Shown: one piece after another, positions 16,903 to 28,577 of the stretch
Numbering within the stretch: position 1 is the first letter of the stretch
How the letters are laid out: each line of letters opens with the position of its first letter
Assembly (NCBI GenBank): GCA_017940415.1
Contig: JAGAYR010000044.1
Coordinates: 213,365 to 277,364, forward strand
Length of the DNA stretch: 64,000 bases
Reading direction: 5' to 3'
Source of the DNA: Lachnospiraceae bacterium
GTDB taxonomy: Bacteria; Bacillota; Clostridia; Lachnospirales; Lachnospiraceae
Position numbers and translations under genes: made by a program
Notes under the pieces: model-generated
The model's database searches: none
Told to the model about the DNA's origin: nothing
The model's input: only the letters and a program-made list of their open reading frames with translations

Positions 16903-18223
16903 CTAATGACTTTTCGTATTTCAAGGATTTTATATAAATGCCCTGCACTATGAAAAACATAATAAACGTGGATAATACCGAGCTTCCTCCGTAACTGATA
17001 AAAGGAAGTGTCACACCGGTCAGAGGTATAAACTTGATGCCTCCACCTACGGTCAAAAAGACCTGGAAGATATACATAACACCGATGCCGTAAACAACTA
17101 TCTGATAAAACTTATCTCCGATAATTCGGGACATAAACATCATCCTGTAGAAGCAGCATAAACATATAGTCAGAACACACAGTGCAAAAAGTAGTCCAAA
17201 CTCTTCACACATGGCTGAAAAAATAAGATCCTGATCCACGTAAGGAATGTCCCAGGGCCTTCCCTGCATAAGCCCGGCACCAAACCATCCTCCTGATGAT
17301 ATTGCAAAAAGGGACTGGGTAATCTGATATGCCTGGTCATCTATATAAGTCCAGGGATCAAGGAAAGCCACCACTCTTACTTTGACATGATCAAAAATAT
17401 TGTAAGCCGCTACACAGGCTATTGCTCCACCGGCCAGTCCCGTAAGCAGATACCAGTAATTATGAGTGGACATTATAAGAATCATGAAATATGCGACAAA
17501 GAATATTAAAGCACTTCCGAGATCTTTGGAAAGAACAAGGATTATAACAAAGCATCCTGATATAACCGCAGAAATGAAAATCCATTTGAGATCGTTATAC
17601 TTATATAAAAGTGCAGCAATGAAAAACAGGAAAAGGATCTTAACTATCTCCGAAGGCTGGAAGGTAAAACCCTTTATAGTATAGGTTATGTGAGCTCCGT
17701 TCACCTTGGTCCCGGTAAGAACGATCAAAAGCGCAACAATGCCCACTCCCGCATATACCCAAAGGAGTTTTCTGAAAAATCTGAATCTTTCAATCACAAA
17801 GGGGATTGCAAGACATATAGCAAAAGAAACCAGAGTAATGATGTACTGCCTGAATGCTCTTGTAAAAGAAAGCCTTGATACTATGCAAAGTCCGAGACCG
17901 GACAGCAGACACATATTATTAAGCAATACCCTGTCCGCTTTATCATAGATAATGGTCACGATCGTGATCATAAAAAACAGAAATAACGTGATAAAGGCAA
18001 AGAGATACAGGTATTCTTCTTTACCCGAAACAAAGGTCATGTCAAGAAAACACAAAAACATCAGAACGAGTAAAACCCCGCTCTGCAGCGAACAGCATAT
18101 CGATACGGCCTTTTTATTTTTCGAAAAATTACATACCAGGGCAAGACCGGTATATAAAAGCATGGTAAAGGCAATAAGATACTTCGATAATTCAATTACA
18201 TAATACTTCAGAGTGATCTGCAC
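16865..18223 (-). CDS. FtsW/RodA/SpoVE family peptidoglycan polymerase
   Basis: Polytopic SEDS-family glycosyltransferase that polymerises lipid II with a partner class B PBP. 452 residues, about ten membrane helices, and the family signature near the C-terminus LTGVTLPFISYGGSSVLSTF. LGSALIFF and the GAGLMQGRP-type loop are also visible. An AAGGAG Shine-Dalgarno precedes the ATG. It overlaps the PBP gene and follows the U32 gene by 24 bp. Subfamily cannot be fixed from sequence alone. Confidence 0.92.
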   Translation of the reverse strand: MQITLKYYVIELSKYLIAFTMLLYTGLALVCNFSKNKKAVSICCSLQSGVLLVLMFLCFLDMTFVSGKEEYLYLFAFITLFLFFMITIVTIIYDKADRVLLNNMCLLSGLGLCIVSRLSFTRAFRQYIITLVSFAICLAIPFVIERFRFFRKLLWVYAGVGIVALLIVLTGTKVNGAHITYTIKGFTFQPSEIVKILFLFFIAALLYKYNDLKWIFISAVISGCFVIILVLSKDLGSALIFFVAYFMILIMSTHNYWYLLTGLAGGAIACVAAYNIFDHVKVRVVAFLDPWTYIDDQAYQITQSLFAISSGGWFGAGLMQGRPWDIPYVDQDLIFSAMCEEFGLLFALCVLTICLCCFYRMMFMSRIIGDKFYQIVVYGIGVMYIFQVFLTVGGGIKFIPLTGVTLPFISYGGSSVLSTFIMFFIVQGIYIKSLKYEKSLDEKNTKPDTKVH

Positions 18224-18247
18224 TCTATTACTCCTTAAAAAGGACGG

Positions 18248-20440
18248 CTACATAACAGGTCTGTTTTGCCATCCGGCAGTATGAGGTATATCTAGATTCG
18301 AGTCACCTTGAACAATGCTCTTCAAAATGATCCGGCACATATTCTCGTCTTCATCGGTAAACTCTATCCTGCTTGTAACCTCATCACTTGCAGGGATAAG
18401 AAGAGGAACCGAATTATAAATCACATTCATGCAATGAAGGCAGTCGCACTTAACAGGAAATGCGATACCTTTTCTGTCTATTATAGTCTCAAATCCCGGT
18501 TTATGCGAACAGGATTTAAGGGTCTTGCGAATACAGTTTGCGGTTATCATAAGAGGTGCTCTGCCATAAATCACTCTTTCAGAAACATTGTCTGAAGAAG
18601 CAGCAAGCTCTCTGCATTCAGTGTTCGAAAGTTCCAGCGGATACGTATGGTCAAAAGAATACGTATCCAGAAATGCCGATGCCTTAGAATTATAGGTATA
18701 TAGATTGAAATCCGTGATTATCGGAGCATCGGAGTATTTACCGCGAACCAAGCACAAGTCCTCAAGAGTTCTTATGAGAAATCCCTTAATAACACCTTTT
18801 TCATACAGTATAAAAAGAGGTGATATGTCATCTCCTTTTCTTCGAATCTGAGAAAGCGCAGCAAATGCAGGGATATTCAGAGCATCTATATGAGATAAAA
18901 CATCGGAACCATCTTCCATCAGCAAAGATTCTTCAATGTAAATCCTGCAGATTTCAGCAAGTTCTCCTTCATCATATAAATTGTGTATTACGTAAACCTG
19001 AGATGCAGTTCCAATCAAGATGCTGTACATACCCGGTTTATCATTTAAAGGGGAAAAGCCTTGATTTTCGGCATTTTCAGACCTTTTGCAAGAAAAACTG
19101 TCGTTATTGATTATGTCAACCCTCAAATTGGCAGACAGGTCATCCAGACATGCTCTTCTGAGTTCATTGATACCTTTTAAAGAGTAAAACACATCATTTT
19201 CAATATCAATCGTTATCATATCCTCATCTGTTGAAAATACTGTATTTCCAAGCTTTTTGAGAGATTTGATAACGTCTGTTCTTCCAATTGAGGTTTTCTG
19301 AGCCTGCTGAACAATCTCGCCTTCAGCATATCCATAGGCCTGTCTTCCATCTGAAGTTTCGCAAAATGCATTCAAAGAAGCCGGATGTCCCTTTTTAAAT
19401 AATGCACTGAAGTTTACTTTTATCTTAGGTATACAATCAAGACTCTTGAATCTGTTATTATCGCTTTCCGCCTTATCATCCGAATCGGATCTGTAACCGT
19501 GACTTGAAACGGTAACCATTTCTTTTCCGTTATGTCTGTCATAATATCCGTGGGAAAGATTTCCGCGTACGTATAATCCGGAAAGCGTCTCAAGATCCTT
19601 CTTGTCGATCCTGTACTCCTTACCAAAATCTATAAGATCCAGATATTTTCTGTATATCGAAATAACACCGTAGACATATTCCGCGGGTTTCATTCTTCCT
19701 TCAACTTTAAGACTGCATACTCCGGAATTAATGATCTCGGGAAGTATCTCAAGAGTACACATGTCCTTAAGGCTTAAAGGGTACTTCTCCTCGCCGGATC
19801 TGTCGGAAACAAGTCTGTAGGGAAGCCTGCAGGGCTGTGCACATCTTCCGCGGTTTCCGCTTCTTCCCCCAAGTACAGAAGAAAAAAGACACTGTCCCGA
19901 ATATGAATAGCACATGGCACCGTGAATGAAGCATTCAATTTCCATTCCGGTCTTGTCATAGATTTCCCTGATTTCATCAAAAGAAATCTCTCTTGCGGGA
20001 ACAACTCTTGAAAATCCGTTTCGCTTTAACAACTCTGCGGCATAAGGACCGGTGACGGACATCTGAGTACTTGCATGGATAGGGATATTAGGTTTATTTT
20101 CCTTGAAAAACGAAGCTACCCCGAGGTCCTGAATTATGAAACCGTCGCATACATCGCACACGCCACTTTCCGCAAATTCATACAGATCGTCCAGTTCTTT
20201 TTCTTTTACAAGAGTATTTACGGTAAGATATATCCTTTTTCCTAAAAGATGAGCAATATCAGCACATTCGAAAATCTCATCATTTGTAAAATTACCGGCA
20301 TAGGCTCTGGCTCCGAATTTCTGAGCAGCCATATAAACCGCATCCGCACCCGCACTGAGGGCAGCATAAAAAGACTCCTTGCTGCCTGCAGGCGCAAGGA
20401 GCTCAGTCTTTTTATTATATTTTATAAATTCGGATGCCAT
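18248..20440 (-). CDS. U32 family (RlhA/YegQ-like) protein with C-terminal extension
   Basis: Labelled peptidases historically, U32 proteins such as RlhA and TrhP are now linked to prephenate-dependent hydroxylation of rRNA or tRNA. The N-terminus has ELLAPAGSKESFYAALSAGADAVY, then the signature ECFIHGAMCYSYSGQC (about 169-184) with Cys177 and Cys184, followed by Cys200 and Cys204. 730 residues includes the DUF3656-type C-terminal region of the long subfamily. It lies between zapA and the FtsW gene. The modified RNA is unknown. Confidence 0.88.
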   Translation of the reverse strand: MASEFIKYNKKTELLAPAGSKESFYAALSAGADAVYMAAQKFGARAYAGNFTNDEIFECADIAHLLGKRIYLTVNTLVKEKELDDLYEFAESGVCDVCDGFIIQDLGVASFFKENKPNIPIHASTQMSVTGPYAAELLKRNGFSRVVPAREISFDEIREIYDKTGMEIECFIHGAMCYSYSGQCLFSSVLGGRSGNRGRCAQPCRLPYRLVSDRSGEEKYPLSLKDMCTLEILPEIINSGVCSLKVEGRMKPAEYVYGVISIYRKYLDLIDFGKEYRIDKKDLETLSGLYVRGNLSHGYYDRHNGKEMVTVSSHGYRSDSDDKAESDNNRFKSLDCIPKIKVNFSALFKKGHPASLNAFCETSDGRQAYGYAEGEIVQQAQKTSIGRTDVIKSLKKLGNTVFSTDEDMITIDIENDVFYSLKGINELRRACLDDLSANLRVDIINNDSFSCKRSENAENQGFSPLNDKPGMYSILIGTASQVYVIHNLYDEGELAEICRIYIEESLLMEDGSDVLSHIDALNIPAFAALSQIRRKGDDISPLFILYEKGVIKGFLIRTLEDLCLVRGKYSDAPIITDFNLYTYNSKASAFLDTYSFDHTYPLELSNTECRELAASSDNVSERVIYGRAPLMITANCIRKTLKSCSHKPGFETIIDRKGIAFPVKCDCLHCMNVIYNSVPLLIPASDEVTSRIEFTDEDENMCRIILKSIVQGDSNLDIPHTAGWQNRPVM

Positions 20441-20444
20441 TATC

Positions 20445-21197
20445 TCAATGTTTGTTCAGAGGGAATGGAGCGATGTCTTTATCTTTAACAAGCCTTGGCT
20501 GTGAATCCATTCTTAAAGAACCTACCTTGGGCTCTTCTTTTTTCTCTTCCTCTTTCTTCTCTTCGGCTTTTTCCTCAGTCTTTACTTCAGGCTTGGTAGC
20601 ATCAACTTTTTCTTCCTGCTTAGGTGCTTCAGCTTTGGGAGCTTCCTGCTTGGGAGGTTCCGGAGCAGGAGCAGGTTTGGGCTCCGATTTAGGTTCGGGC
20701 TTAGACTCGGATTTAGCTTCAGCTTTAGATTCAGACTTAGCTTCGGATTTGGATTCTTTCTCTTCCTTGTCTTCTTTTTCAGTCTTCGAATTCTTATCTC
20801 TGGTTCTGAGTTTAGCATCAAGCTGAATAAGCTTCTTGGAGCTCTCAGCCATCTTATCCTGAAGAGTTCTTACCTGTTCATCGGCTTTATCGAGTCTGCT
20901 CTGGGTTGTGACAATATCATGCTTGAGATTATAGATTTCCTTATCCTTATCCTTGATAAGCTGCTCATTTTCTACGAGTCTCTCGCTTATCTTCATGTAA
21001 TCATCGGCAATATTAAGTGCCACAAGGAGCATCTGGGTTTCCTTGTTCTGAGACCTGAATGATACTGCATTTCTGCACTCATCCATCTTCTTGTTGATGT
21101 AATTTGCAACTTTCTGAGTGTACTCGGCAGTTTCATAACCGGTCAGGGTAAGGACTTTACCTGCGATTATAACCTGAGTCTCATTCATGTCTGCCAT
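20445..21197 (-). CDS. zapA: ZapA-type cell division protein with long charged tail
   Basis: Residues 1-90 match ZapA, the FtsZ-ring bundling protein: VIIAGKVLTLTGYETAEYTQ, then YINKKMDECR and MLLVALNIADDYMKI. A coiled coil runs to about 135. The remaining 115 residues are a low-complexity Lys/Glu/Pro/Ala/Ser tail with repeats such as KSEAKSESK, ending in GSLRMDSQPRLVKDKDIAPF. Ordinary ZapA is about 90-110 residues, so the tail more than doubles it. It is located between ruvB and the wall-synthesis genes. Confidence 0.85.
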   Translation of the reverse strand: MADMNETQVIIAGKVLTLTGYETAEYTQKVANYINKKMDECRNAVSFRSQNKETQMLLVALNIADDYMKISERLVENEQLIKDKDKEIYNLKHDIVTTQSRLDKADEQVRTLQDKMAESSKKLIQLDAKLRTRDKNSKTEKEDKEEKESKSEAKSESKAEAKSESKPEPKSEPKPAPAPEPPKQEAPKAEAPKQEEKVDATKPEVKTEEKAEEKKEEEKKEEPKVGSLRMDSQPRLVKDKDIAPFPLNKH

Positions 21198-21258
21198 AAG
21201 AAACCTCCGAAACTAATTTATCAAAAATCAGTATATATAAATATTCGGCATTAATCAA

Positions 21259-22257
21259 TCATGTGAGCCACATATCGAGATGCTCTCTTGCAAGATCCGT
21301 AATAACTCTGCCTTTGGGAGTGCGCATTATGAATCCGTTCTTAAGAAGATACGGCTCATATACATCCTCTATGGTACCGGAATCCTCTCCGGTTGCGGCA
21401 GCAAGGGTATCAAGCCCCACGGGACCGCCGTCAAATTTCTTTATAATGGTTTCAAGGATCTTTCTGTCGGTATTATCGAGTCCGACTTTATCTATGGACA
21501 TTAAATCCATAGCTTCAATGGCAATATCTTTGGTAATGATGCCGTCATATCTGACCAAAGCGTAATCTCTTACACGCTTGAGCATTCTGTTAGCAATACG
21601 GGGAGTTCCGCGGCTTCTTCTTGCAAGCTCAAGGGCGGCATCCTTTTTAATCTCAACATTCAGCTTACCCGATGAAAACATAAGAACTTCGGCAAGTTCC
21701 TCGGGAGTATAGAACTCCATGTGGAATTGCTCTCCGAATCTGTCTCTTAAAGGAGCGGTAAGCATATCAGCCCTTGTTGTAGCACCGATAAGGGTAAAGT
21801 GAGGCAAAGGAAGTCTAACACTTCTTGCTGATGAGGAAGAATCCTTACCGATCATAACATCAATAGCAAAGTCCTCCATCGCAGGATAAAGCACCTCTTC
21901 AACCTGACGGTTAAGCCTGTGAATCTCATCAATAAAAAGCATATCTCTTTCCTGAAGAGAATTCAGGATTGCTGCCATCTCCGAAGGCTTCTCGATTGCG
22001 GGACCCGAAGTGATCTTAATATGGGTTCCCATCTCATTGGAGATGATGCCGGCAAGAGTGGTTTTACCAAGTCCGGGAGGTCCGTAAAGAAGGATATGAT
22101 CCAGCGCATCGCCTCTTGCTTTGGCAGCTTCGATCTGGATGATAAGTCTTTCCTTGATGGCTTCCTGACCGATGTATTCTTTTAACCTGGTTGGTCTTAA
22201 AGAATGCTCTACAGGCTTATCTTCATTTGTGATATTGGTTTCTATACTTCTGGGCAT
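21259..22257 (-). CDS. ruvB: Holliday junction branch migration ATPase RuvB
   Basis: Hexameric AAA+ motor that drives branch migration with RuvA. Walker [10 protein letters not shown] at 59-67, Walker B FIDEIHRL, sensor 1 GATTRADML, arginine-finger segment APLRDRFG, and a C-terminal winged helix with GLDTLA. 332 residues, full length. It starts 7 bp after ruvA. Confidence 0.98.
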   Translation of the reverse strand: MPRSIETNITNEDKPVEHSLRPTRLKEYIGQEAIKERLIIQIEAAKARGDALDHILLYGPPGLGKTTLAGIISNEMGTHIKITSGPAIEKPSEMAAILNSLQERDMLFIDEIHRLNRQVEEVLYPAMEDFAIDVMIGKDSSSSARSVRLPLPHFTLIGATTRADMLTAPLRDRFGEQFHMEFYTPEELAEVLMFSSGKLNVEIKKDAALELARRSRGTPRIANRMLKRVRDYALVRYDGIITKDIAIEAMDLMSIDKVGLDNTDRKILETIIKKFDGGPVGLDTLAAATGEDSGTIEDVYEPYLLKNGFIMRTPKGRVITDLAREHLDMWLT

Positions 22258-22264
22258 AAACGAA

Positions 22265-22882
22265 TTATTTTCCGTATAAAGTCTTTAAAGCAAGGGATAA
22301 AAGCGTTCCGGAATCAAGAGTCTCATGACCGTCTACAGCCATAATGGCTTTGGTGCTCTCAGACTCGGAATAGCCTAGTGACACAAGAGCCGCAAGAGCA
22401 TCGGTCTCTTCTCTTCCCATGTTGGCTTTCTGAACAACTGTAGGAGTACCCGCAAACTTCTTGGCAAGGGAATCATCGGAAAGATCAACTTTTCCTTTGA
22501 GTTCGATAATGATCTTACCGGCAGTCTTGGCAGATATTCCCTTAGCCTTAGACAAAGCCTTGATATCGTCACTGATGACCGCATACCTTACGGAATCGGC
22601 ATCCATTACGGATAAAAGAGAAAGAGCACTCTTGGGACCGACACCCGATACGGAGATAAGCTTCTTGAACATATCAAGTTCATCTCTGTCGGAAAAACCG
22701 TACAGCTGGAATGTATCTTCAGCAACCTGGGTATAAGTATAAAGTTTTACATGATCTCCCACGGATCCGATCTCGGCAGAACATCTGGCAGTGATATTGA
22801 CGTTTATACCAAGACCTCCGATATCGATGACACACATATCGGTTTCGAGAAGATCCAGGATTCCTTCTACAAATGCAAACAC
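22265..22882 (-). CDS. ruvA: Holliday junction binding protein RuvA
   Basis: 205 residues. An N-terminal OB fold is followed by helix-hairpin-helix DNA-binding motifs ([17 protein letters not shown] and [20 protein letters not shown]) and a C-terminal domain III that contacts RuvB. It lies directly upstream of ruvB and 23 bp downstream of leuD, so it is probably transcribed together with leuCD. No ruvC is adjacent, as is usual in Firmicutes, which use RecU. Confidence 0.97.
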   Translation of the reverse strand: MFAFVEGILDLLETDMCVIDIGGLGINVNITARCSAEIGSVGDHVKLYTYTQVAEDTFQLYGFSDRDELDMFKKLISVSGVGPKSALSLLSVMDADSVRYAVISDDIKALSKAKGISAKTAGKIIIELKGKVDLSDDSLAKKFAGTPTVVQKANMGREETDALAALVSLGYSESESTKAIMAVDGHETLDSGTLLSLALKTLYGK

Positions 22883-22905
22883 TGTAAACTCAGTCCTCTT
22901 TTTCC

Positions 22906-23397
22906 TTACTTGCCTTCATTGATGAAGTTAACAAGACCGCCTGCAGCAATAAGTTTCTGCATAAACTCAGGAAATGCTTGTCCCTGATAGGAAGTTCCCT
23001 TGGTGATATCGGTGATGATACCGGTATTAAAGTCAATCTCAACCTCGTCACCGGCCTCGATATTCTTGGAAGCTTCGGGACACTCGATAATGGGAAGTCC
23101 AATGTTAATCGCATTGCGATAAAAGATACGAGCGAATGTCTCTGCGATTACACAGGATACACCGGATGCTTTGATGGAGATGGGTGCATGCTCTCTTGAA
23201 GAACCGCATCCGAAATTCTTGGCAGCTACGATGATGTCGCCCTTGTTTACTTTCTTGGTAAATTCCTTATCGATATCCTCCATGCAATGAGTTGAAAGCT
23301 CGGCAGGATCAGAGGAATTAAGGTATCTTGCGGGGATTATAACATCGGTGTCTACATTGTCACCGTATTTAAATACTCTTCCTTTAGCGTTATCCAT
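22906..23397 (-). CDS. leuD: 3-isopropylmalate dehydratase small subunit
   Basis: Small (swivel-domain) subunit of isopropylmalate isomerase in leucine synthesis. 163 residues of the short HacB/archaeal-like type, with [32 protein letters not shown] (substrate-binding loop) and [20 protein letters not shown]. It follows leuC by 18 bp and is its obligatory partner. Confidence 0.95.
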   Translation of the reverse strand: MDNAKGRVFKYGDNVDTDVIIPARYLNSSDPAELSTHCMEDIDKEFTKKVNKGDIIVAAKNFGCGSSREHAPISIKASGVSCVIAETFARIFYRNAINIGLPIIECPEASKNIEAGDEVEIDFNTGIITDITKGTSYQGQAFPEFMQKLIAAGGLVNFINEGK

Positions 23398-23415
23398 TAT
23401 ATATATCTCCTTCTA

Positions 23416-24684
23416 TTACAGATCTTCGGGACAAGCGATGTAGCCTTTTATAGCACTTGCTGCTGCAACTGCGGGGCTTGCAAGGTATACTTCCGAATCA
23501 ACATGTCCCATACGGCCTACAAAGTTTCTGTTGGTCGTAGATACGCATCTTTCTCCCGCAGCCATAACGCCCATGTATCCGCCGAGGCAGGGACCGCATG
23601 TAGGAGTAGAAACAACGCATCCTGATTCGATGAAGATCTTAAGAAGACCTTCTTCAAGGCACTGCATGTAAACAGCCTGAGTAGCGGGAAGAACGATTGC
23701 TCTCATACCCTTGGCAATATGTCTGCCCTTAAGGATTTCAGCTGCAATTCTCATATCGGAGATACGTCCGTTGGTACATGATCCGATAACAACCTGGTCA
23801 ATCTTAACATCACCCTCTTTATGTACCTGATCTATGGTATGGGTATTCTCGGGAAGATGAGGGAATGAAATGGTAGGACGAAGTTCATTAAGATTGATCT
23901 CATAAACCTCATCATACTCTGCATCCTCATCAGCTTCGAATACCTTGTAATCTCTCTTGGTGTGCTCTTTAAGATATTCGATTGTCTTATCATCAACAGG
24001 GAAAATTCCGTTCTTTCCGCCTGCTTCGATAGCCATGTTGGCAACGGTAAATCTGTCATCCATGGAAAGTGATGCAACGCCGGGTCCGACGAACTCCATT
24101 GACTTATAAAGAGCTCCGTCAACACCGATCATTCCGATGATGTGAAGAATAAGGTCTTTGCCGCTTACATCCCCCTCAAACTCTCCCTTAAGAACGAATT
24201 TAATAGCTGAAGGAACCTTAAACCACGCTTTACCGGTAGCCATGCCGGCAGCCATGTCTGTGGAACCTACACCGGTTGAAAATGCACCGAGTGCACCGTA
24301 TGTACAAGTATGGGAATCTGCTCCGATGATAACGTCACCGGGAACGGTAAGACCTTTTTCGGGAAGAAGCGCGTGCTCAATACCCATCTCACCGACTTCG
24401 AAATAGTTGGTAATCTCATTTCTGCGTGCAAATTCTCTTACGCATTTGCAGTGCTCTGCGGATTTGATATCCTTGTTGGGTACGAAGTGATCGGGAACAA
24501 GTGCGATCTTGTCCTTGTTGAACACACCGTCAACCTTCATTTTCTCGATCTCATGAATGGCAACGGGTGATGTAATATCGTTACCGAGTACAAGATCAAG
24601 TTCAGCCATGATAAGATCCCCGGCCTTAACCGATTCCATTCCGGCAGCTCTTGCCAGGATCTTTTGAGTCATTGTCATTCCCAT
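23416..24684 (-). CDS. leuC: 3-isopropylmalate dehydratase large subunit
   Basis: 4Fe-4S aconitase-family subunit that isomerises 2- to 3-isopropylmalate. 422 residues, the shorter HacA-type subfamily that pairs with a 163-residue LeuD. Cluster ligands are recognisable in VIGSCTNGR and in [33 protein letters not shown] is also conserved. It is the first gene of the leuCD-ruvAB stretch. No T-box or leader ORF is evident upstream; a TATAAT lies about 55 bp before the ATG. Confidence 0.95.
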   Translation of the reverse strand: MGMTMTQKILARAAGMESVKAGDLIMAELDLVLGNDITSPVAIHEIEKMKVDGVFNKDKIALVPDHFVPNKDIKSAEHCKCVREFARRNEITNYFEVGEMGIEHALLPEKGLTVPGDVIIGADSHTCTYGALGAFSTGVGSTDMAAGMATGKAWFKVPSAIKFVLKGEFEGDVSGKDLILHIIGMIGVDGALYKSMEFVGPGVASLSMDDRFTVANMAIEAGGKNGIFPVDDKTIEYLKEHTKRDYKVFEADEDAEYDEVYEINLNELRPTISFPHLPENTHTIDQVHKEGDVKIDQVVIGSCTNGRISDMRIAAEILKGRHIAKGMRAIVLPATQAVYMQCLEEGLLKIFIESGCVVSTPTCGPCLGGYMGVMAAGERCVSTTNRNFVGRMGHVDSEVYLASPAVAAASAIKGYIACPEDL

Positions 24685-24735
24685 GTCTAAATCCTCTTTC
24701 TTAAAACTACAGATTAGCTCACAACAAGCCGTATT

Positions 24736-24741
24736 ATTATA
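24736..24741 (-). promoter_or_regulatory. Candidate -10 box for leuC
   Basis: Perfect TATAAT on the minus strand about 55 bp upstream of leuC, downstream of the M13-gene terminator. No convincing -35 is at 16-18 bp. Confidence 0.4.
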
Positions 24742-24784
24742 TCATCTTTTCGCTTATTTATCAGCATTTATACAAGATTTTGAA

Positions 24785-24820
24785 TAAAAAATCGGCCCCG
24801 TTTTAAGATTAACGGAGCCG
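24785..24820 (-). terminator. Intrinsic terminator after the M13 peptidase gene
   Basis: On the minus strand CGGCTCCGTT pairs with AACGGGGCCG (one G-T pair) around an 8-base loop and is followed by ATTTTTTATT. Confidence 0.85.
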
Positions 24821-24847
24821 AGGAAAATATATGATATTTGTGGCGGA

Positions 24848-26839
24848 TCAGAATATTCTCAAACGCTGATCTTCAGGGACAAAATAAGGACTGGATTCAT
24901 CTATGTCGTAGGTCTCATAGAATTCGTCGAATTGGGCGAGAATGAAGTTGATTCTTGGCTTTGAAGTAAGATGAGTATCATTAAGATATATATCAAAACT
25001 ATCTTCAGGATAATATTCCCGTTTCATCCTTGCATATGTCCTGAAAAACAGATCATAGTCTGCTTCTTCTCTGTCAGCCAATACTCTGAGACAGGTTTCC
25101 ATTGCGATAAGATCAGCAACCGTTTCGTTTAATTTAGTATCTCCGGGAATAGGCTTATCATACTCACATTTTAATCCATCAAGATAATCGGACACACTCT
25201 GCATCATTGAATTATATGCTTCTATCTCGGAATCCGATAAAAACGACTCATTTAAGCCTTCCCAATCAAATTCTATTCCGGATCTGTCAATAGAATGGCC
25301 TATCTCATGCGCTAAAATAAATCCAAGAATAGCAAGTCTCTCTTCATATGTATCAGATTCGGTATACAATGGATCACATATGTACGGAGGATATACAACT
25401 AAAGAATTATATCTTGGTGAATAAATTGCATTAGCATCAATAATACCGTTTCCAAAAGGAGCTCTGTTACTTCCCTCGAAAACCAATTGCCCTCTTTCAA
25501 AAGAACAATACAAAGATTTCAGTTCAATAAGATCCAATATAGTATCACCGGTAAAAGCAAAATCACCGAGCAGAAATTTATGTCCATTTTCTCCTATATA
25601 TTGAGTCATTCTAGACATCTTTTGCTTTATGCATTCTTTGGTTGAATCTTCAAGCCATTCCGAATCAGATACTATGGATATTTCAGCTTTTTTAATATCA
25701 AGAATTAAAGAGTTGATATCTTTCAGAAGATCATCAGATCCATATCTCTTCATATATTCTACTGACATCACATCCGGAGCATAGTATAACAAAAAATGAA
25801 CATAATCATCTGAGGTATCATAAATATCATCTTCAAAATATTGTTCACAGCCTGAATAAAACATAACCCAGGTCGAACCAATTAACAGGCAATCTTTTAA
25901 TGCATCTAAATTCTCCGAAGTATAAACTTCATTCAAAAACTTCGGGAGATCTTCATCTGCATAAAAATAATTTGAATTTTCTAAGTTTTGTATACCGTTA
26001 AGAATACTAAATACAGGAACATCCACGCCTGATTCAGAAAGAATTTCTGCATCCCAATAAACATACCATTCAGACAAATCATCCAGATACGAGTCAACAA
26101 GAGCGCCTATCTTAAGACCATTATTTATTATTTCTTCAACTCTTTCCTCAGAATATCCAAGATCCTGAAAAAAGGTTCTGTATAGCTCTCCCTGATCATC
26201 ATTGGGATCATCCAAAACAGTTTTTAAAGAATTAACAAATTCCGTCAATCGTTTCGGTTGATAATATAAACTATTCAGTCCGTAGTAATTAGGAATCACC
26301 TCAAAGCGAAATACGTAATCATTATTTGTATAGATATCAGAAGAAAGCAAAGAATATAAATCGCCCAAACTATTTACTTGTTCAATACAGTTATAATACT
26401 TCCGGATAGTTTCCATTCTATCGGAAGCATCGGAAATATCACACATTTCGTTATATAAAGTGATTACTTTAAAAAGCCCGCTTTCTTCATCAAGTGTAGA
26501 TAAATCTGTAGTAACAAGAATATCCTTCATTCTGGAAAAATACAGATCGTACATTTCGTTTTCTGTAGATAAATGAGAATCACTGCCTACATACTTACTA
26601 CGCCATTCCCCATTTACAAACTCATCAAAATCATAAATAGGCTTGCCGTTGTCATCAATCTTCCCTAATATTTCCGCATCTGAAATAACCTCTTCCGAAT
26701 CCGGAGAAGGCTGTATTTCGGTATCGGTTACATCAGGCTGAGCATTACTCGGAGAACATCCGATGAGACAAAAAACTAAAAGAAACGACAAGAACAGAGA
26801 AAAGTACCTTTTGGAACTACGAACCATTTTGTTTTTCAT
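24848..26839 (-). CDS. M13 family (neprilysin-like) lipoprotein metallopeptidase
   Basis: Secreted zinc endopeptidase, probably membrane-anchored outside the cell. From the ATG at 26839 the 663-residue product has a lipoprotein signal ending LIGC (Cys28). The zinc site HEIGH is at 511-515 and the third-ligand motif NETVAD at about 571-576. An acidic linker follows the signal. I reject a start 20 codons upstream because those codons lie in the ilvC terminator, whereas the ATG at 26839 has AGGAG before it. It is monocistronic between two terminators and more AT-rich than its neighbours. Confidence 0.88.
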   Translation of the reverse strand: MKNKMVRSSKRYFSLFLSFLLVFCLIGCSPSNAQPDVTDTEIQPSPDSEEVISDAEILGKIDDNGKPIYDFDEFVNGEWRSKYVGSDSHLSTENEMYDLYFSRMKDILVTTDLSTLDEESGLFKVITLYNEMCDISDASDRMETIRKYYNCIEQVNSLGDLYSLLSSDIYTNNDYVFRFEVIPNYYGLNSLYYQPKRLTEFVNSLKTVLDDPNDDQGELYRTFFQDLGYSEERVEEIINNGLKIGALVDSYLDDLSEWYVYWDAEILSESGVDVPVFSILNGIQNLENSNYFYADEDLPKFLNEVYTSENLDALKDCLLIGSTWVMFYSGCEQYFEDDIYDTSDDYVHFLLYYAPDVMSVEYMKRYGSDDLLKDINSLILDIKKAEISIVSDSEWLEDSTKECIKQKMSRMTQYIGENGHKFLLGDFAFTGDTILDLIELKSLYCSFERGQLVFEGSNRAPFGNGIIDANAIYSPRYNSLVVYPPYICDPLYTESDTYEERLAILGFILAHEIGHSIDRSGIEFDWEGLNESFLSDSEIEAYNSMMQSVSDYLDGLKCEYDKPIPGDTKLNETVADLIAMETCLRVLADREEADYDLFFRTYARMKREYYPEDSFDIYLNDTHLTSKPRINFILAQFDEFYETYDIDESSPYFVPEDQRLRIF

Positions 26840-26854
26840 AAAAAGACTCCTAAT

Positions 26855-26900
26855 ACAAAAATGCCCCCGCACTTTGATTATATCAAAATGCGAAGGCATT
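26855..26900 (-). terminator. Intrinsic terminator after ilvC
   Basis: Interrupted stem: ATGCC and GGCAT outside, GCATTTTGAT with ATCAAAGTGC inside, followed on the minus strand by TTTTTG. Confidence 0.8.
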
Positions 26901-26916
26901 TTATATGTTTTAGGAA

Positions 26917-28484
<1,568 letters not shown>

Positions 28485-28525
28485 AAATATTCACCTATCA
28501 ATATAGTAAAATCGTAACTTTTAAT

Positions 28526-28554
28526 ACTTTACCGCTTTACTACGCTAATGTCAA
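28526..28554 (-). promoter_or_regulatory. Sigma-A promoter inside the ilv cluster
   Basis: Perfect TTGACA (28549-28554), exactly 17 bp, and TAAAGT (28526-28531), upstream of the ilvN copy that precedes ilvC. Both hexamers and the spacing are the same as in the trp promoter at 39875-39903. Confidence 0.75.
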
Positions 28555-28577
28555 CGTCCTTATGTAACTATTTTTGC

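Noticed and set aside
26840-26899. A 20-codon N-terminal extension of the M13 peptidase
   Set aside because: It falls within the ilvC terminator hairpin; the ATG at 26839 has a Shine-Dalgarno and gives a proper lipoprotein signal.
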